From positions 62,001 to 126,000 of the forward strand of contig CAYUIE010000003.1 in the NCBI GenBank assembly GCA_964444665.1: a DNA stretch of 64,000 bases. The letters are read 5' to 3'. Position 1 is the stretch's first letter, and each line of letters begins with the position of its first letter. The notes beneath the pieces are model-generated. The model was given only the letters and a program-made list of their open reading frames with translations, was not told the origin of the DNA and made no database searches. Position numbers and translations under genes: made by a program. This DNA comes from CAYZTY01 sp964444665. GTDB taxonomy: Bacteria > Planctomycetota > Phycisphaerae > Sedimentisphaerales > CAYZTY01. Below, one piece after another: positions 18,135-25,984 of this stretch.

Positions 18135-19214
18135 TTATTCCACGACTTTTTCTGCTACCAAATCTCCCACTTCCGCTGTTGAATAACCCATTTTTCCTGC
18201 CTGGAGTGATTTAAGCTTTTTAGCGGTTACAAACATCACGGCCTTTTCCACGGTATCGGCGGCCTTTTCCTCGCCCAGTGTTTCGAGCATCATTTGCACG
18301 GCACAAATTGCGGCCAGCGGATTGATAATGCCTTTGCCGGTGTATTTCGGCGCGCTTCCGCCGATGGGCTCAAACATACTTACGCCTTCCGGATTGATAT
18401 TTCCGCCGGCTGCGATGCCCATACCACCCTGAGTGATGGCGCCGAGGTCGGTGATGATATCACCAAACATATTGCCGGTTACAATTACGTCAAACCATTC
18501 GGGATTTTTGATCATCCACATACAGGTGGCATCGACGTGATAATACTCCCTTGCGATATCGGGATATTCCTTTTCGCCCATTTCGTGAAATGCCCGTTCC
18601 CATAGGTCATAGATATATGTCAGCACGTTGGTTTTGCCGCACAAGGCGAGGGTGTTTTTGTCACTTTTGCCGCGGGCCTTTTTGCCATACTTGCGCGCAT
18701 ATTCGAACGCGTATTTAAGGCAGCGGTCAACTTGAAAGCGGTTATAGACCGCCGATTGAACGGCTACCTCCTGCAGCGAGCCTTTCATACTGAAACCGCC
18801 CACGCCGGTATAAAGGTCGCCCGTATTTTCGCGGACAACTACAAAGTCAATATCATCAGGCCCTTTATCCTTCAAGGGTGTATCAACACCGGGATACAGC
18901 TTAACCGGTCTTAGGTTTATATACTGGTCTAATTCAAACCTGGCTTTGAGTAATATCCCTTTCTCCAATATACCGGGGGCCACATCTGGATGGCCAATCG
19001 CACCCAGGAGGATTGTGTCGAATTTACGCAGCTCCTCAACGCCGCTATCGGGCAGGGTCTCGCCGGTTCTTTTATATCTTTCACCGCCGAAATCGAACTC
19101 GGTTAAATCTACTTTAAAATTAAATTTGTCCGCGGCAGCCTTTAATACCTTTACCGCCTCAACCGTCACTTCCGGTCCGGTGCCGTCTCCTGGGATTACA
19201 GCAATCTTGTACAC
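18135..19214 (-). CDS. leuB: 3-Isopropylmalate dehydrogenase
   Basis: A 359-residue beta-decarboxylating dehydrogenase starting at GTG 19214 behind AAAGGAAG. It has the N-terminal IPGDGTGPEV motif, substrate-binding arginines around VVRENTGDLY, and a metal-site region around GNMFGDIITDLGA. It would oxidise 3-isopropylmalate with NAD to give 2-oxoisocaproate in leucine biosynthesis. With leuA, leuC and leuD upstream on the same strand, leucine assignment is much more likely than isocitrate or tartrate dehydrogenase. It is the last gene of the cluster, separated from leuD by four other genes. Confidence 0.92.
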   Translation of the reverse strand: MYKIAVIPGDGTGPEVTVEAVKVLKAAADKFNFKVDLTEFDFGGERYKRTGETLPDSGVEELRKFDTILLGAIGHPDVAPGILEKGILLKARFELDQYINLRPVKLYPGVDTPLKDKGPDDIDFVVVRENTGDLYTGVGGFSMKGSLQEVAVQSAVYNRFQVDRCLKYAFEYARKYGKKARGKSDKNTLALCGKTNVLTYIYDLWERAFHEMGEKEYPDIAREYYHVDATCMWMIKNPEWFDVIVTGNMFGDIITDLGAITQGGMGIAAGGNINPEGVSMFEPIGGSAPKYTGKGIINPLAAICAVQMMLETLGEEKAADTVEKAVMFVTAKKLKSLQAGKMGYSTAEVGDLVAEKVVE

Positions 19215-19227
19215 TTTTATCTTCCTT

Positions 19228-20130
19228 TCAATACTTTAAGAGTCTCTGCCAATTGCCACTGGTATACCTTGCAAGGATAGGGTCATCAAGAAATTTTGCT
19301 TTGAAATTATTTTCCTGCAGAAAGGATGCTATATCCTGCACTGCATACTTTTCAGTATTATAGTGACTGGCTCCTATCAAATTTATCTTCAATTCTTTTG
19401 CAAGCGTATGAAACTGCTTATTTGCGCGTTGTACCGGCTCATGCGCCCATCGGTGCACGGCCGTTCCTGTAATGTATGTAGTGCAACCTAATTCCGCTGC
19501 CTTTTTCAGTATTTCGGGCTGATCCCCACCTCCCGCGACAACGGCTGTCAACCCCTCTTCAGCATTATTATCAAACACATCGATGGTATCAAGCTCAAGC
19601 GACCGACTGACATACAACGCCATCGCATCGACATCAGCAGCGACTAATGTTCCCATAATGCCGAGGTATCCGCCGCTTGCCTCGAAAAAAGGCCTTGTGT
19701 CCGACAGGGATAGGCGCTCTGCAAGGCTTTTCGAAACGCAAATATTCAAACCCACGTCGAGAGGTGCATGAATCGTATATACTGCAACTTCTCTTTTCTC
19801 AAATTCTTTCAGATATTCTTCAGGAAACGGTCCAAAGCCCCTGGAATCTTCGTGATAATCATGGGGATGGTGTGTAAATATCAAAGATGGCCCGTCTGCC
19901 GTCGCCAAAAGACGGTCAAATACCTCATTCGTTGTGAAGACGACGCAATAAACGCAGTTGATTGTATGCGCAAAATCGAACATAAGGCCGCTTTTCTCAC
20001 AAAGAAAAGCTTCTGTCGCCTTCGCTCTGCCAACTTCGCTTATAGCGTGCTTCACCAATCCCGGGTCGCCCACTTCTTCGACGCGAAACTCTCTATCAAG
20101 CAGCTCAACAATTTGAGATATAGATATCAT
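19228..20130 (-). CDS. NIF3-family metal-binding protein
   Basis: The start at 20130 has AAGGG upstream and overlaps the stop of the preceding gene as ATGA; a longer frame to 20163 is less likely. The 300-residue product has NIF3/DUF34 hallmarks: a THHP motif near the middle of the N-terminal half, HAPLDV, and the C-terminal GASHYNTEK motif, which together bind two metal ions. The family is widespread and its biochemical role is debated. Coupled translation with the unknown gene upstream suggests the two proteins act together. It lies within the leucine cluster, but no role in leucine synthesis is known. Confidence 0.85.
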   Translation of the reverse strand: MISISQIVELLDREFRVEEVGDPGLVKHAISEVGRAKATEAFLCEKSGLMFDFAHTINCVYCVVFTTNEVFDRLLATADGPSLIFTHHPHDYHEDSRGFGPFPEEYLKEFEKREVAVYTIHAPLDVGLNICVSKSLAERLSLSDTRPFFEASGGYLGIMGTLVAADVDAMALYVSRSLELDTIDVFDNNAEEGLTAVVAGGGDQPEILKKAAELGCTTYITGTAVHRWAHEPVQRANKQFHTLAKELKINLIGASHYNTEKYAVQDIASFLQENNFKAKFLDDPILARYTSGNWQRLLKY

Positions 20131-20573
20131 TTGCCCTTCGTTTGCTTTTCTGAATATCTCCAAGCGACGTCAAACATCTTTCTCATACACTTGACGCATT
20201 TGTCGTAATCCATAGCGTCTATTGCCAATATCTTTTTATCTATCCAGGTCACCTCAAAGACCCTGTCGGAAAAGTAAATAGACCCTGCATTCGCATCAGT
20301 GCCCTTGTAATCTTTGTAAATTTTAGCTTTCGTTATTGCAACCGGGCCGAGTTCCATCTGTTCGCTATTGGCCTTTGCCTTGGCCGGCAGGATAATTTTT
20401 ACGTCCTTTCCCTTAAGCAGCGGCAGCAATTTTGCAAGCATACCCATAGGGATATTATTAATTCTGAGAGTTCTTGATCTTTCAATTTTATCAGTTATCG
20501 CTTTAAGAGCATCTTTTGTGGAACTAAAAGTCGTCGAAATTTTTGCTTCGTATTGTCCATCCACGATTGGCAT
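20127..20573 (-). CDS. Protein of unknown function, coupled to NIF3 gene
   Basis: A 148-residue soluble protein that I do not recognise. Visible elements are a predicted helical N-terminus, a strand-rich core with the motif LRINNIPMGMLAKLLPLLKG, the GSIYFSDRVFEV stretch, and a Cys pair (CVKC) near the C-terminus. There is no signal peptide. It overlaps the NIF3 gene by four bases (ATGA), so the two are probably translated together. The segment with KDVKIILP is faintly reminiscent of the phospholipase-D-like C-terminal domain of some archaeal regulators, but that is only a guess. Confidence 0.7.
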   Translation of the reverse strand: MPIVDGQYEAKISTTFSSTKDALKAITDKIERSRTLRINNIPMGMLAKLLPLLKGKDVKIILPAKAKANSEQMELGPVAITKAKIYKDYKGTDANAGSIYFSDRVFEVTWIDKKILAIDAMDYDKCVKCMRKMFDVAWRYSEKQTKGK

Positions 20574-20594
20574 ATTATCAGCTCCTCATTCTCA

Positions 20595-20625
20595 AACCGC
20601 GGATTAACGCGGATTTTCACGGATT
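20595..20625 (+). repeat. 31-bp dispersed repeat, copy A
   Basis: Begins AACCGCGGATTAACGCGG and ends CACGGATT. It differs by one base from the reverse complement of copy B (21407-21437). It lies upstream of the unknown gene at 20127-20573 and downstream of the HEPN gene, in the opposite orientation to copies B and C. Confidence 0.85.
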
Positions 20626-20632
20626 ATATAAT

Positions 20633-21346
20633 TCAAAGAAACTCTTCAATCAATTCTCGTATTCCCTTAATCATTGCTCCAACATCTGAAATGTCGAATT
20701 TATCCCACTCGGCATGTAAGGCATGATTTCTAACACCTGCAAAAGACCTGACTCTTTTTGCCTTAACCTGAGTTAAAACTCCTTTCTGTACGAGTTCACT
20801 TATCAAATCATCGAGCTTTTTTCCGCTTGGCGCGATATTATTCTTTTTGCAGATTTTTTTAACTGTATCTTCAAGAACAGCACTCGCCAAAACTGATGAC
20901 TCAATTTTCCTATTGCCTTTGTGATATTCCGCGGCGTGGTCAAGAAAATCGTCAAAAGTTACACCTGATACAGTATATTCCATCTTTCCAAGGATACCGC
21001 ACTGCCAATCATCTCTTGCCCCTATTAACAACCCGAGCATCAGCGCCAGCACATTCGAGGGGACTCCTTGTTTCAAATGTTCATCTGACATAATCTTGTC
21101 ACATTCTTGGGCAATATGTGTTTCACCAGGTGCTACAAAGTGTATTAAACTTGATGCCGAAGTCAGCCAAGACCTGAATTCTGGAATTTTCACTTTGGGG
21201 ACCCAAAATGGATAACTCTCCGAGACCACCTCTGTATTCCCAAAAGTATCTAGTTGAACAATCTCTGGGCCGAGTGTCCTGATTAATTGCTGCCCCTTAT
21301 CAATTAGCATTTCAAATCTTTTATCTATTTCTTCTTTCATTCCCAT
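20633..21346 (-). CDS. HEPN-domain protein
   Basis: A 237-residue soluble protein. The C-terminal part contains RNHALH at residues 206-211, which fits the RNxxxH motif of HEPN ribonucleases and toxins, within an otherwise helical domain (about 140-237). The N-terminal half is unrecognised. AAAGG precedes the start. No antitoxin of the MNT type is adjacent, so a classic HEPN/MNT pair is not supported; the protein could be an isolated defence or RNA-cleaving protein, or a DUF4145-like member with no activity. The gene lies between inverted copies of a 31-bp repeat inside the leucine cluster, suggesting insertion. Confidence 0.65.
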   Translation of the reverse strand: MGMKEEIDKRFEMLIDKGQQLIRTLGPEIVQLDTFGNTEVVSESYPFWVPKVKIPEFRSWLTSASSLIHFVAPGETHIAQECDKIMSDEHLKQGVPSNVLALMLGLLIGARDDWQCGILGKMEYTVSGVTFDDFLDHAAEYHKGNRKIESSVLASAVLEDTVKKICKKNNIAPSGKKLDDLISELVQKGVLTQVKAKRVRSFAGVRNHALHAEWDKFDISDVGAMIKGIRELIEEFL

Positions 21347-21360
21347 ATTACTATACCTTT

Positions 21361-21825
21361 CTACTTCTCTGTCCGCAGATGTGGTAGACCCAATTTGAAC
21401 TTTTTTAATCCGTGCAAATCCGCGTTAATCCGCGGTTGTTTTTTTCGTTGAAGCACCAGCCGTTTATACTTTAGCGATTGCTCTCCGAAATTTATCAGCA
21501 GACCCAACTCCAGACCCGTTGCTTTGAGGTAATTCAGAAGCTGTGCTTCTTCGACGCCCGTAATAGCTTTGAGCGCCTTAAGTTCGACCAACACTTTCTC
21601 TCCCACAAGAAAATCACACACGAACTGCTTTGCCAACAACCCCTTGTAAAAAACATCAATTCCTTTCTGCCTTTCGTAACGTATCTTACGGAGGTCAAAT
21701 TCTATTGCCAAAGCTTCTTCATATACACTCTCAAGAAATCCGCTGCCGAAGGTCTTGTGCACTTCCATTGCTGCTCCGATAATTTCCCTCGTTAGCTCAT
21801 GATGCAACAAGTTTGTTTCAGTCAC
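21361..21825 (-). CDS. GxxExxY-family protein (PD-(D/E)XK nuclease-like)
   Basis: A 154-residue protein with the signature GFLESVY at residues 29-35 that names this family. A later CDFLVGEK...VELKA stretch supplies the acidic and ExK residues of a PD-(D/E)XK nuclease fold. Function is unknown; the family is scattered, often multi-copy and seemingly mobile. The C-terminal 20 or so residues (starting QPRINADLHG) are translated from repeat copy B, so that tail is probably an addition produced by the repeat rather than part of the fold. Confidence 0.85.
   Translation of the reverse strand: MTETNLLHHELTREIIGAAMEVHKTFGSGFLESVYEEALAIEFDLRKIRYERQKGIDVFYKGLLAKQFVCDFLVGEKVLVELKALKAITGVEEAQLLNYLKATGLELGLLINFGEQSLKYKRLVLQRKKQPRINADLHGLKKFKLGLPHLRTEK
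21407..21437 (-). repeat. 31-bp dispersed repeat, copy B (inside GxxExxY gene)
   Basis: Read on the minus strand it begins AACCGCGGATTAACGCGG and ends CACGGATT, differing from copy A at one position. It encodes PRINADLHG in the GxxExxY reading frame. Confidence 0.85.
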
Positions 21826-21841
21826 TTTTTACCTTTCTTAA

Positions 21842-21872
21842 AATCCGCGCAAATCTGCGTTAATCCGCGGTT
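21842..21872 (-). repeat. 31-bp dispersed repeat, copy C (spans the leuD stop)
   Basis: On the minus strand it begins AACCGCGGATTAACGCAG and ends CGCGGATT, with a few differences from copies A and B. The first bases encode the end of LeuD and supply its TAA stop. Confidence 0.82.
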
Positions 21873-22348
21873 GCTTTTTTTATATGTTCCAGCAAGCCGC
21901 CGTCGTTGATAATTTCAAGAGCGAAATCCGGCAGCGCATTAAATTTAATATCAATGCCGGCGGTTTTGTTTTTAATCAAGCCTGCTTTGAAATCGATTTG
22001 TAACTCATCGCCATTATTGATATTTTCTATCTCATCACCCAATTCGATTAAATAAAAGCCGTTATTGATGGCGTTGCGGTAGAAGATTCGAGCAAAGGAT
22101 TTTGCGATCACCGTCTGAACGCCCGCACCACGGATAGCCCATATAGCGTGCTCTCTTGACGAGCCGCAGCCGAAATCCTCACCGGCAACAATTGCATCAC
22201 CTTGCTTGGCTTTTTTAACAAAGTCCTTATCCAGGTCTTCCATACAGTGCTTTGCAAGCTCTGCTGCATCATCGGTATTCAAATACCTTGCCGGGATAAT
22301 CTCGTCGGTATTTATATGGTCGCGTTTATATACATGTGCTGTGGACAT
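21860..22348 (-). CDS. leuD: 3-Isopropylmalate dehydratase, small subunit
   Basis: The ATG at 22348 follows AGGTGA at good spacing; a GTG start three codons earlier is less likely. The 162-residue protein is the swivelling small subunit, with DHINTDEIIPARY, the substrate-loop motif GEDFGCGSSREHA and FARIFYRNAINNG. It combines with LeuC to isomerise 2- to 3-isopropylmalate. Its length fits the short LeuD class of archaea and many anaerobic bacteria. The last three or four residues and the stop come from repeat copy C. It is separated from leuC by a broken foreign gene. Confidence 0.93.
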   Translation of the reverse strand: MSTAHVYKRDHINTDEIIPARYLNTDDAAELAKHCMEDLDKDFVKKAKQGDAIVAGEDFGCGSSREHAIWAIRGAGVQTVIAKSFARIFYRNAINNGFYLIELGDEIENINNGDELQIDFKAGLIKNKTAGIDIKFNALPDFALEIINDGGLLEHIKKATAD

Positions 22349-22411
22349 AAAAGTCACCTATAATTAAAATTTCAAAATTCCAATTTCAAAGTTACTTTTT
22401 AAACTTACAAA

Positions 22412-22692
22412 TTATCTTTTCCCCTTCAATGTTAGAATACTCGAAGCAATAATATTCGCAATTTCTTTTATCTCATTTAAAAACCATTCTGCATCCGCTC
22501 TTTTTTGCTGCTCGAAGATTGGGCTTCTATGTAATTGGCGATAATACTTGTTCCGCTTCGGAGTAGCTGGTCTCCCAATCTTTTTGAAGTATTATCTTTG
22601 GGAAGCTTATCAATGAACTCAATTAACCTGAGTGTAAAACTGTACAATCTCTTTTTGAATTCAATTTTAAAATTTTCATTGTAATTTTTCAT
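22412..22692 (-). pseudogene. Four-helix-bundle (S23/intervening-sequence-type) protein, frameshifted
   Basis: The first frame (22692-22477) encodes 71 residues like the N-terminal half of four-helix-bundle proteins (LYSFTLRLIEFIDKLP, LGDQLLRSGTSIIANYIEAQ). The family's C-terminal helix, AEWFLNEIKEIANIIASSI, appears just downstream in another frame and ends at 22412. About thirty residues of the middle are missing, so the gene has a deletion with a frameshift. Intact members are about 115-125 residues and are often found inserted in rRNA genes or between genes. Here it lies between leuC and leuD, with nine bases to leuC. The 71-residue fragment could still be made but is unlikely to fold normally. 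Confidence 0.75.
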
Positions 22693-22701
22693 TTTGATTT
22701 T

Positions 22702-23967
22702 TCATTTTTCAAATGTTCTCGGGTCGGTTAGTTTTCCTTCCACCGCGCTTGCCGCTGCGGTTGCCGGGCTTGCTAAGTAAACCTCGCTCTTGGGATGACC
22801 CATTCTGCCTACAAAGTTTCTGTTTGTTGTACTGACACACTTCTCACCAGCTGCAAGGACGCCCATAAAGCCGCCCAGACACGCTCCGCAGGTTGGCGCG
22901 CTTATTACACAGCCGGCCTCATAAAACACATCAAACAATCCTTCATCCTTGGCCTGCTTCCAGATTCGCGGTGTTGCTGGAACGACTATTGTGCGAATCG
23001 CAACTTCTCTGTTTTTGAGTATTTCCGCGACAATACGTAAATCCTCAATTCGCCCGTTGGTGCAGCTTCCGATGTAAACCTGGTCCATTTCTTTGCCTGC
23101 ACATTCGCCGATTGGTACTGCGTTGCTTGGCAGATGCGGTAGAGCAACCATCGGCTCGATTTTGGAGCAGTCGAATTCCTCAACCGCGATATACTCAGCG
23201 TTTTTATCCGATTCATAAACGGTGTAGTCTTTTTTGTCCTTCAAATGCTCATCAAGATATTTTTTTGTTACATCGTCAAAGCCGATGATGCCGCTTTTGC
23301 CGCCAGCCTCGATGGCCATATTGGTCATCGTCATTCTGGCCTCCATCGACATTTCCGCAAGAGCCGGGCCAATGAATTCCATCGCCTTATAGAGTGCGCC
23401 GTCTGTGCCGATTCTGCCGATTATAGTGAGTATAACGTCCTTACTATACACACCGGCCCCCAGCGAGCCATTAAGGACAATCTTCATAGAGGCCGGGACC
23501 TTAAACCATAATTCGCCTTCGGCAAGCGCCGCGGCCTGGTCTGTAGAGCCTATACCGGTGCTAAAGGCCGCGAAGGCACCGTAGGTGCATGTATGCGAGT
23601 CGGCCCCGATAATGACCTCGCCCGGCCGAATATGGCCCTCTTCGGGCAGCAGTGCGTGACAGACGCCCGCCCTGCCGAGCTTGTAATAGTATTTTATTTT
23701 GTGCCGTTTCGCCCACTCATCGAGGCGTTTGTGCAGCTCGGCGCTCTGAAAGTCCTTTGGCGGCTGAAAGTGGTCGGGCGTCACGACAATTTTCTCACGG
23801 TCGAATACCTTATCGATGCCGTGGGCCTCGAGCATTAATATCGCCGGCGGCGTAGTAACGTCGTGGCACATAATGACGTCAATCTTCGCATTTACAAGCT
23901 GGCCCGGCACGACTTTTTCCTTACCCGCCGCCTTCGCCAAAATCTTCTCGGTTATTGTCATAGCCAT
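22702..23967 (-). CDS. leuC: 3-Isopropylmalate dehydratase, large subunit
   Basis: A 421-residue aconitase-family protein starting at the ATG at 23967 with AAGGAC upstream. Iron-sulfur cluster cysteines lie in GSCTNGR and in PTCGACLGG near the C-terminus, and the N-terminal half has the substrate-site GADSHTCTYGA. The length of about 420 matches the short LeuC class that pairs with short LeuD proteins like the one here. It is cytoplasmic and needs a [4Fe-4S] cluster. leuA ends 43 bases upstream, so leuA and leuC are almost certainly co-transcribed. Confidence 0.95.
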   Translation of the reverse strand: MAMTITEKILAKAAGKEKVVPGQLVNAKIDVIMCHDVTTPPAILMLEAHGIDKVFDREKIVVTPDHFQPPKDFQSAELHKRLDEWAKRHKIKYYYKLGRAGVCHALLPEEGHIRPGEVIIGADSHTCTYGAFAAFSTGIGSTDQAAALAEGELWFKVPASMKIVLNGSLGAGVYSKDVILTIIGRIGTDGALYKAMEFIGPALAEMSMEARMTMTNMAIEAGGKSGIIGFDDVTKKYLDEHLKDKKDYTVYESDKNAEYIAVEEFDCSKIEPMVALPHLPSNAVPIGECAGKEMDQVYIGSCTNGRIEDLRIVAEILKNREVAIRTIVVPATPRIWKQAKDEGLFDVFYEAGCVISAPTCGACLGGFMGVLAAGEKCVSTTNRNFVGRMGHPKSEVYLASPATAAASAVEGKLTDPRTFEK

Positions 23968-24010
23968 AAATCAGTCCTTAGACTTGGAGTTCGTAGTTCA
24001 TTGTTTATTG

Positions 24011-25588
24011 TCAAATTTCAACTTTTACTTCAGGTTCCTGGCCTTTGTCTTTTACTGCGACCATTCTATTAATGGCGTCCATGTAGGCCTTGGCGCTCGC
24101 TTCGATAATATCTGTTGAGATGCCTCGGCCGATAAATGACCTGCCGTCCTCGCTGATTCGCACCGTTGCTTCGCCGAGCGCTTCTTTGCCGCCGGTAACT
24201 GCGCGTAAAGAGTAGTTCTCCAGTTTCGGCGAAAGGCCTGTTGCTTCCCTTATCGCCTCATAAGCAGCATCGACCGGGCCGTCGCCACAGGCGGCGGCCT
24301 GCCGGAGTTCGCCTTTGACCTTCATTTTAACGCTCGCAGTCGGCAAAGTGCCGGTCCCGCAGGCAACGTGAAGATACTGCAGCTCATAAACCTGCTCCAC
24401 AGCGTGAATCTCATCGCTGATTATTGCGGCAAGGTCCTCATCAAAGACCTCCTTTTTCTTGTCGGCAACTGCCAAAAATCGCTCATACGTTTTGTCCAGT
24501 TCCTCTTTACTCAATGTATACCCCATCTCCTCAAGGCGATGGCGAAGGCCGTGGCGTCCTGTACGTGCAGTAAGTACAACACGACTCTCATCAAAGCCGA
24601 CAGTCTCCGGCCTCATAATCTCATAAGTTTCCCGCTTTTTCAGGAACCCGTCCACATGAATTCCGGCGCTGTGGGCAAAGGCATTGTGCCCCACAACCGC
24701 TTTATTGTCTGGTACGGGCATTGCCAGCATATCTGCCACCATTCGGCTGGTACGGTAGAACTCACGTGTGTTAATGCCGGTTTCCACATCTCCAAAGAAG
24801 TCTCGGCGCGTATGGATTGCCATAACCACTTCCTCGATGGCCGCGTTACCGGCTCGTTCACCGACACCATTTATAGTACCTTCCACCTGTCGCGCGCCGT
24901 TCTTCACGCCTGCCAGCGAGTTGGCTACAGCCATTCCAAGATCATTATGGCAATGCACGCTGATTATCGCTTTGGTGATGTTCGGCACATTGGCCCGTAT
25001 ATCCCGGATAAGGGCGCCATACTGCTGCGGCATAGAATATCCCGTAGTATCGGGGATGTTGACAACAGTAGCGCCGGCATCAATAACGGCCTCAAGAATC
25101 TCATAGAGGTAGGCACGGTCAGCTCGACCGGAATCTTCAGCATAAAATTCGACATCGCCAACATATTCAGCAGTATGTTTGACCGCCTCAATGGCCATTT
25201 TCAAAATAGTTGCCTGCTTCTCGCCCATCGCCTTGCCGTATTTATCGTCTGCAAACTTCCCCGCGATGTGAATCTCTGAGACACCAATGCCCGTATGGAT
25301 GCGAGGTCGTTTCGCTTTGGCCAGGGCCTTTGCGCAAACATCGATGTCTTCTTTTATGGCGCGGGTTAGGCCGCAAATGACAGGACCTTCAATTTTCTCC
25401 GATATGAGACGCACGGCCTCAAAATCCTCGGGCGAGGATGCGGGGAATCCCGCTTCTATAATGTCAACGTTAAGCCGAACTAACTGCCGGGCTATTTCAA
25501 GCTTTTCCCTTGCTCCCAATCTGGTCCCGGCGGCCTGCTCACCGTCTCTTAACGTCGTATCGAAAATCACAACTTTTTCTGCTGACAT
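24011..25588 (-). CDS. leuA: 2-Isopropylmalate synthase
   Basis: A 525-residue enzyme with AAGGAG upstream of its ATG. The N-terminal TIM barrel has the signature DTTLRDGEQ and the metal-binding HCHNDLG motif, and condenses acetyl-CoA with 2-oxoisovalerate. A linker is followed by a C-terminal regulatory domain (about 390-510) that in this family binds leucine for feedback inhibition. The conserved stretch after DGEQ reads AAGTRLGAREK instead of the usual SPG form. Citramalate synthase is a possible alternative, but the adjacent leuC, leuD and leuB favour leucine. No leader peptide or attenuator is visible upstream. Confidence 0.92.
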   Translation of the reverse strand: MSAEKVVIFDTTLRDGEQAAGTRLGAREKLEIARQLVRLNVDIIEAGFPASSPEDFEAVRLISEKIEGPVICGLTRAIKEDIDVCAKALAKAKRPRIHTGIGVSEIHIAGKFADDKYGKAMGEKQATILKMAIEAVKHTAEYVGDVEFYAEDSGRADRAYLYEILEAVIDAGATVVNIPDTTGYSMPQQYGALIRDIRANVPNITKAIISVHCHNDLGMAVANSLAGVKNGARQVEGTINGVGERAGNAAIEEVVMAIHTRRDFFGDVETGINTREFYRTSRMVADMLAMPVPDNKAVVGHNAFAHSAGIHVDGFLKKRETYEIMRPETVGFDESRVVLTARTGRHGLRHRLEEMGYTLSKEELDKTYERFLAVADKKKEVFDEDLAAIISDEIHAVEQVYELQYLHVACGTGTLPTASVKMKVKGELRQAAACGDGPVDAAYEAIREATGLSPKLENYSLRAVTGGKEALGEATVRISEDGRSFIGRGISTDIIEASAKAYMDAINRMVAVKDKGQEPEVKVEI

Positions 25589-25984
25589 CGTAATTTCTCC
25601 TTATTTCACGGCTAATAGATGCAGATTATGCCGCAAAAATAGCCGAAATTCTACACATTTTATGGAAAAACAGATTTTTGTGGATATACAGTGGGTTATT
25701 GCGCCTTGCGGCGCAGGAGCAGAGTAAGCCGGCCAAAACCAGCTTCGGAAGGAATACAAACTATAAATTTACCATTCATAAGCAACGAACCTTAAATCGT
25801 ATAATAACATTATATCGGCAAGAAGTCCTGCCGCAAGAATTTTTTTTACAAATTTCTTTAATGCCCTGGTTGAGTGAAAACTATACCGGTATTTGACAAT
25901 TGGCATTTTTCCCTCTAATACCATTGTGGAACGGGTTTACTGAAGTATACTTAAATCTGTATTACATTTATAAAGGAGCTGCAA
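25589..25984. other. Divergent intergenic region between leuA and aldo/keto reductase
   Basis: This 396-base stretch must carry the leuA promoter (minus) and the reductase promoter (plus, see 25893-25921). I found no run of leucine codons, T-box or hairpin-plus-T attenuator for leuA. A small GC-rich hairpin (TTGCGCC...GGCGCAG) near 25696-25713 is the only other structure seen. Confidence 0.5.
25893..25921 (+). promoter_or_regulatory. Predicted sigma-70-type promoter for the reductase gene
   Basis: A perfect TTGACA (25893-25898) is followed after 17 bases by TAATAC (25916-25921), giving a leader of about 55-60 bases. The -10 match is weak. Confidence 0.45.

Noticed and set aside
24368..25279. 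A 303-codon plus-strand frame opposite leuA
   Set aside because: It is antisense to a well-conserved enzyme gene and resembles no family.
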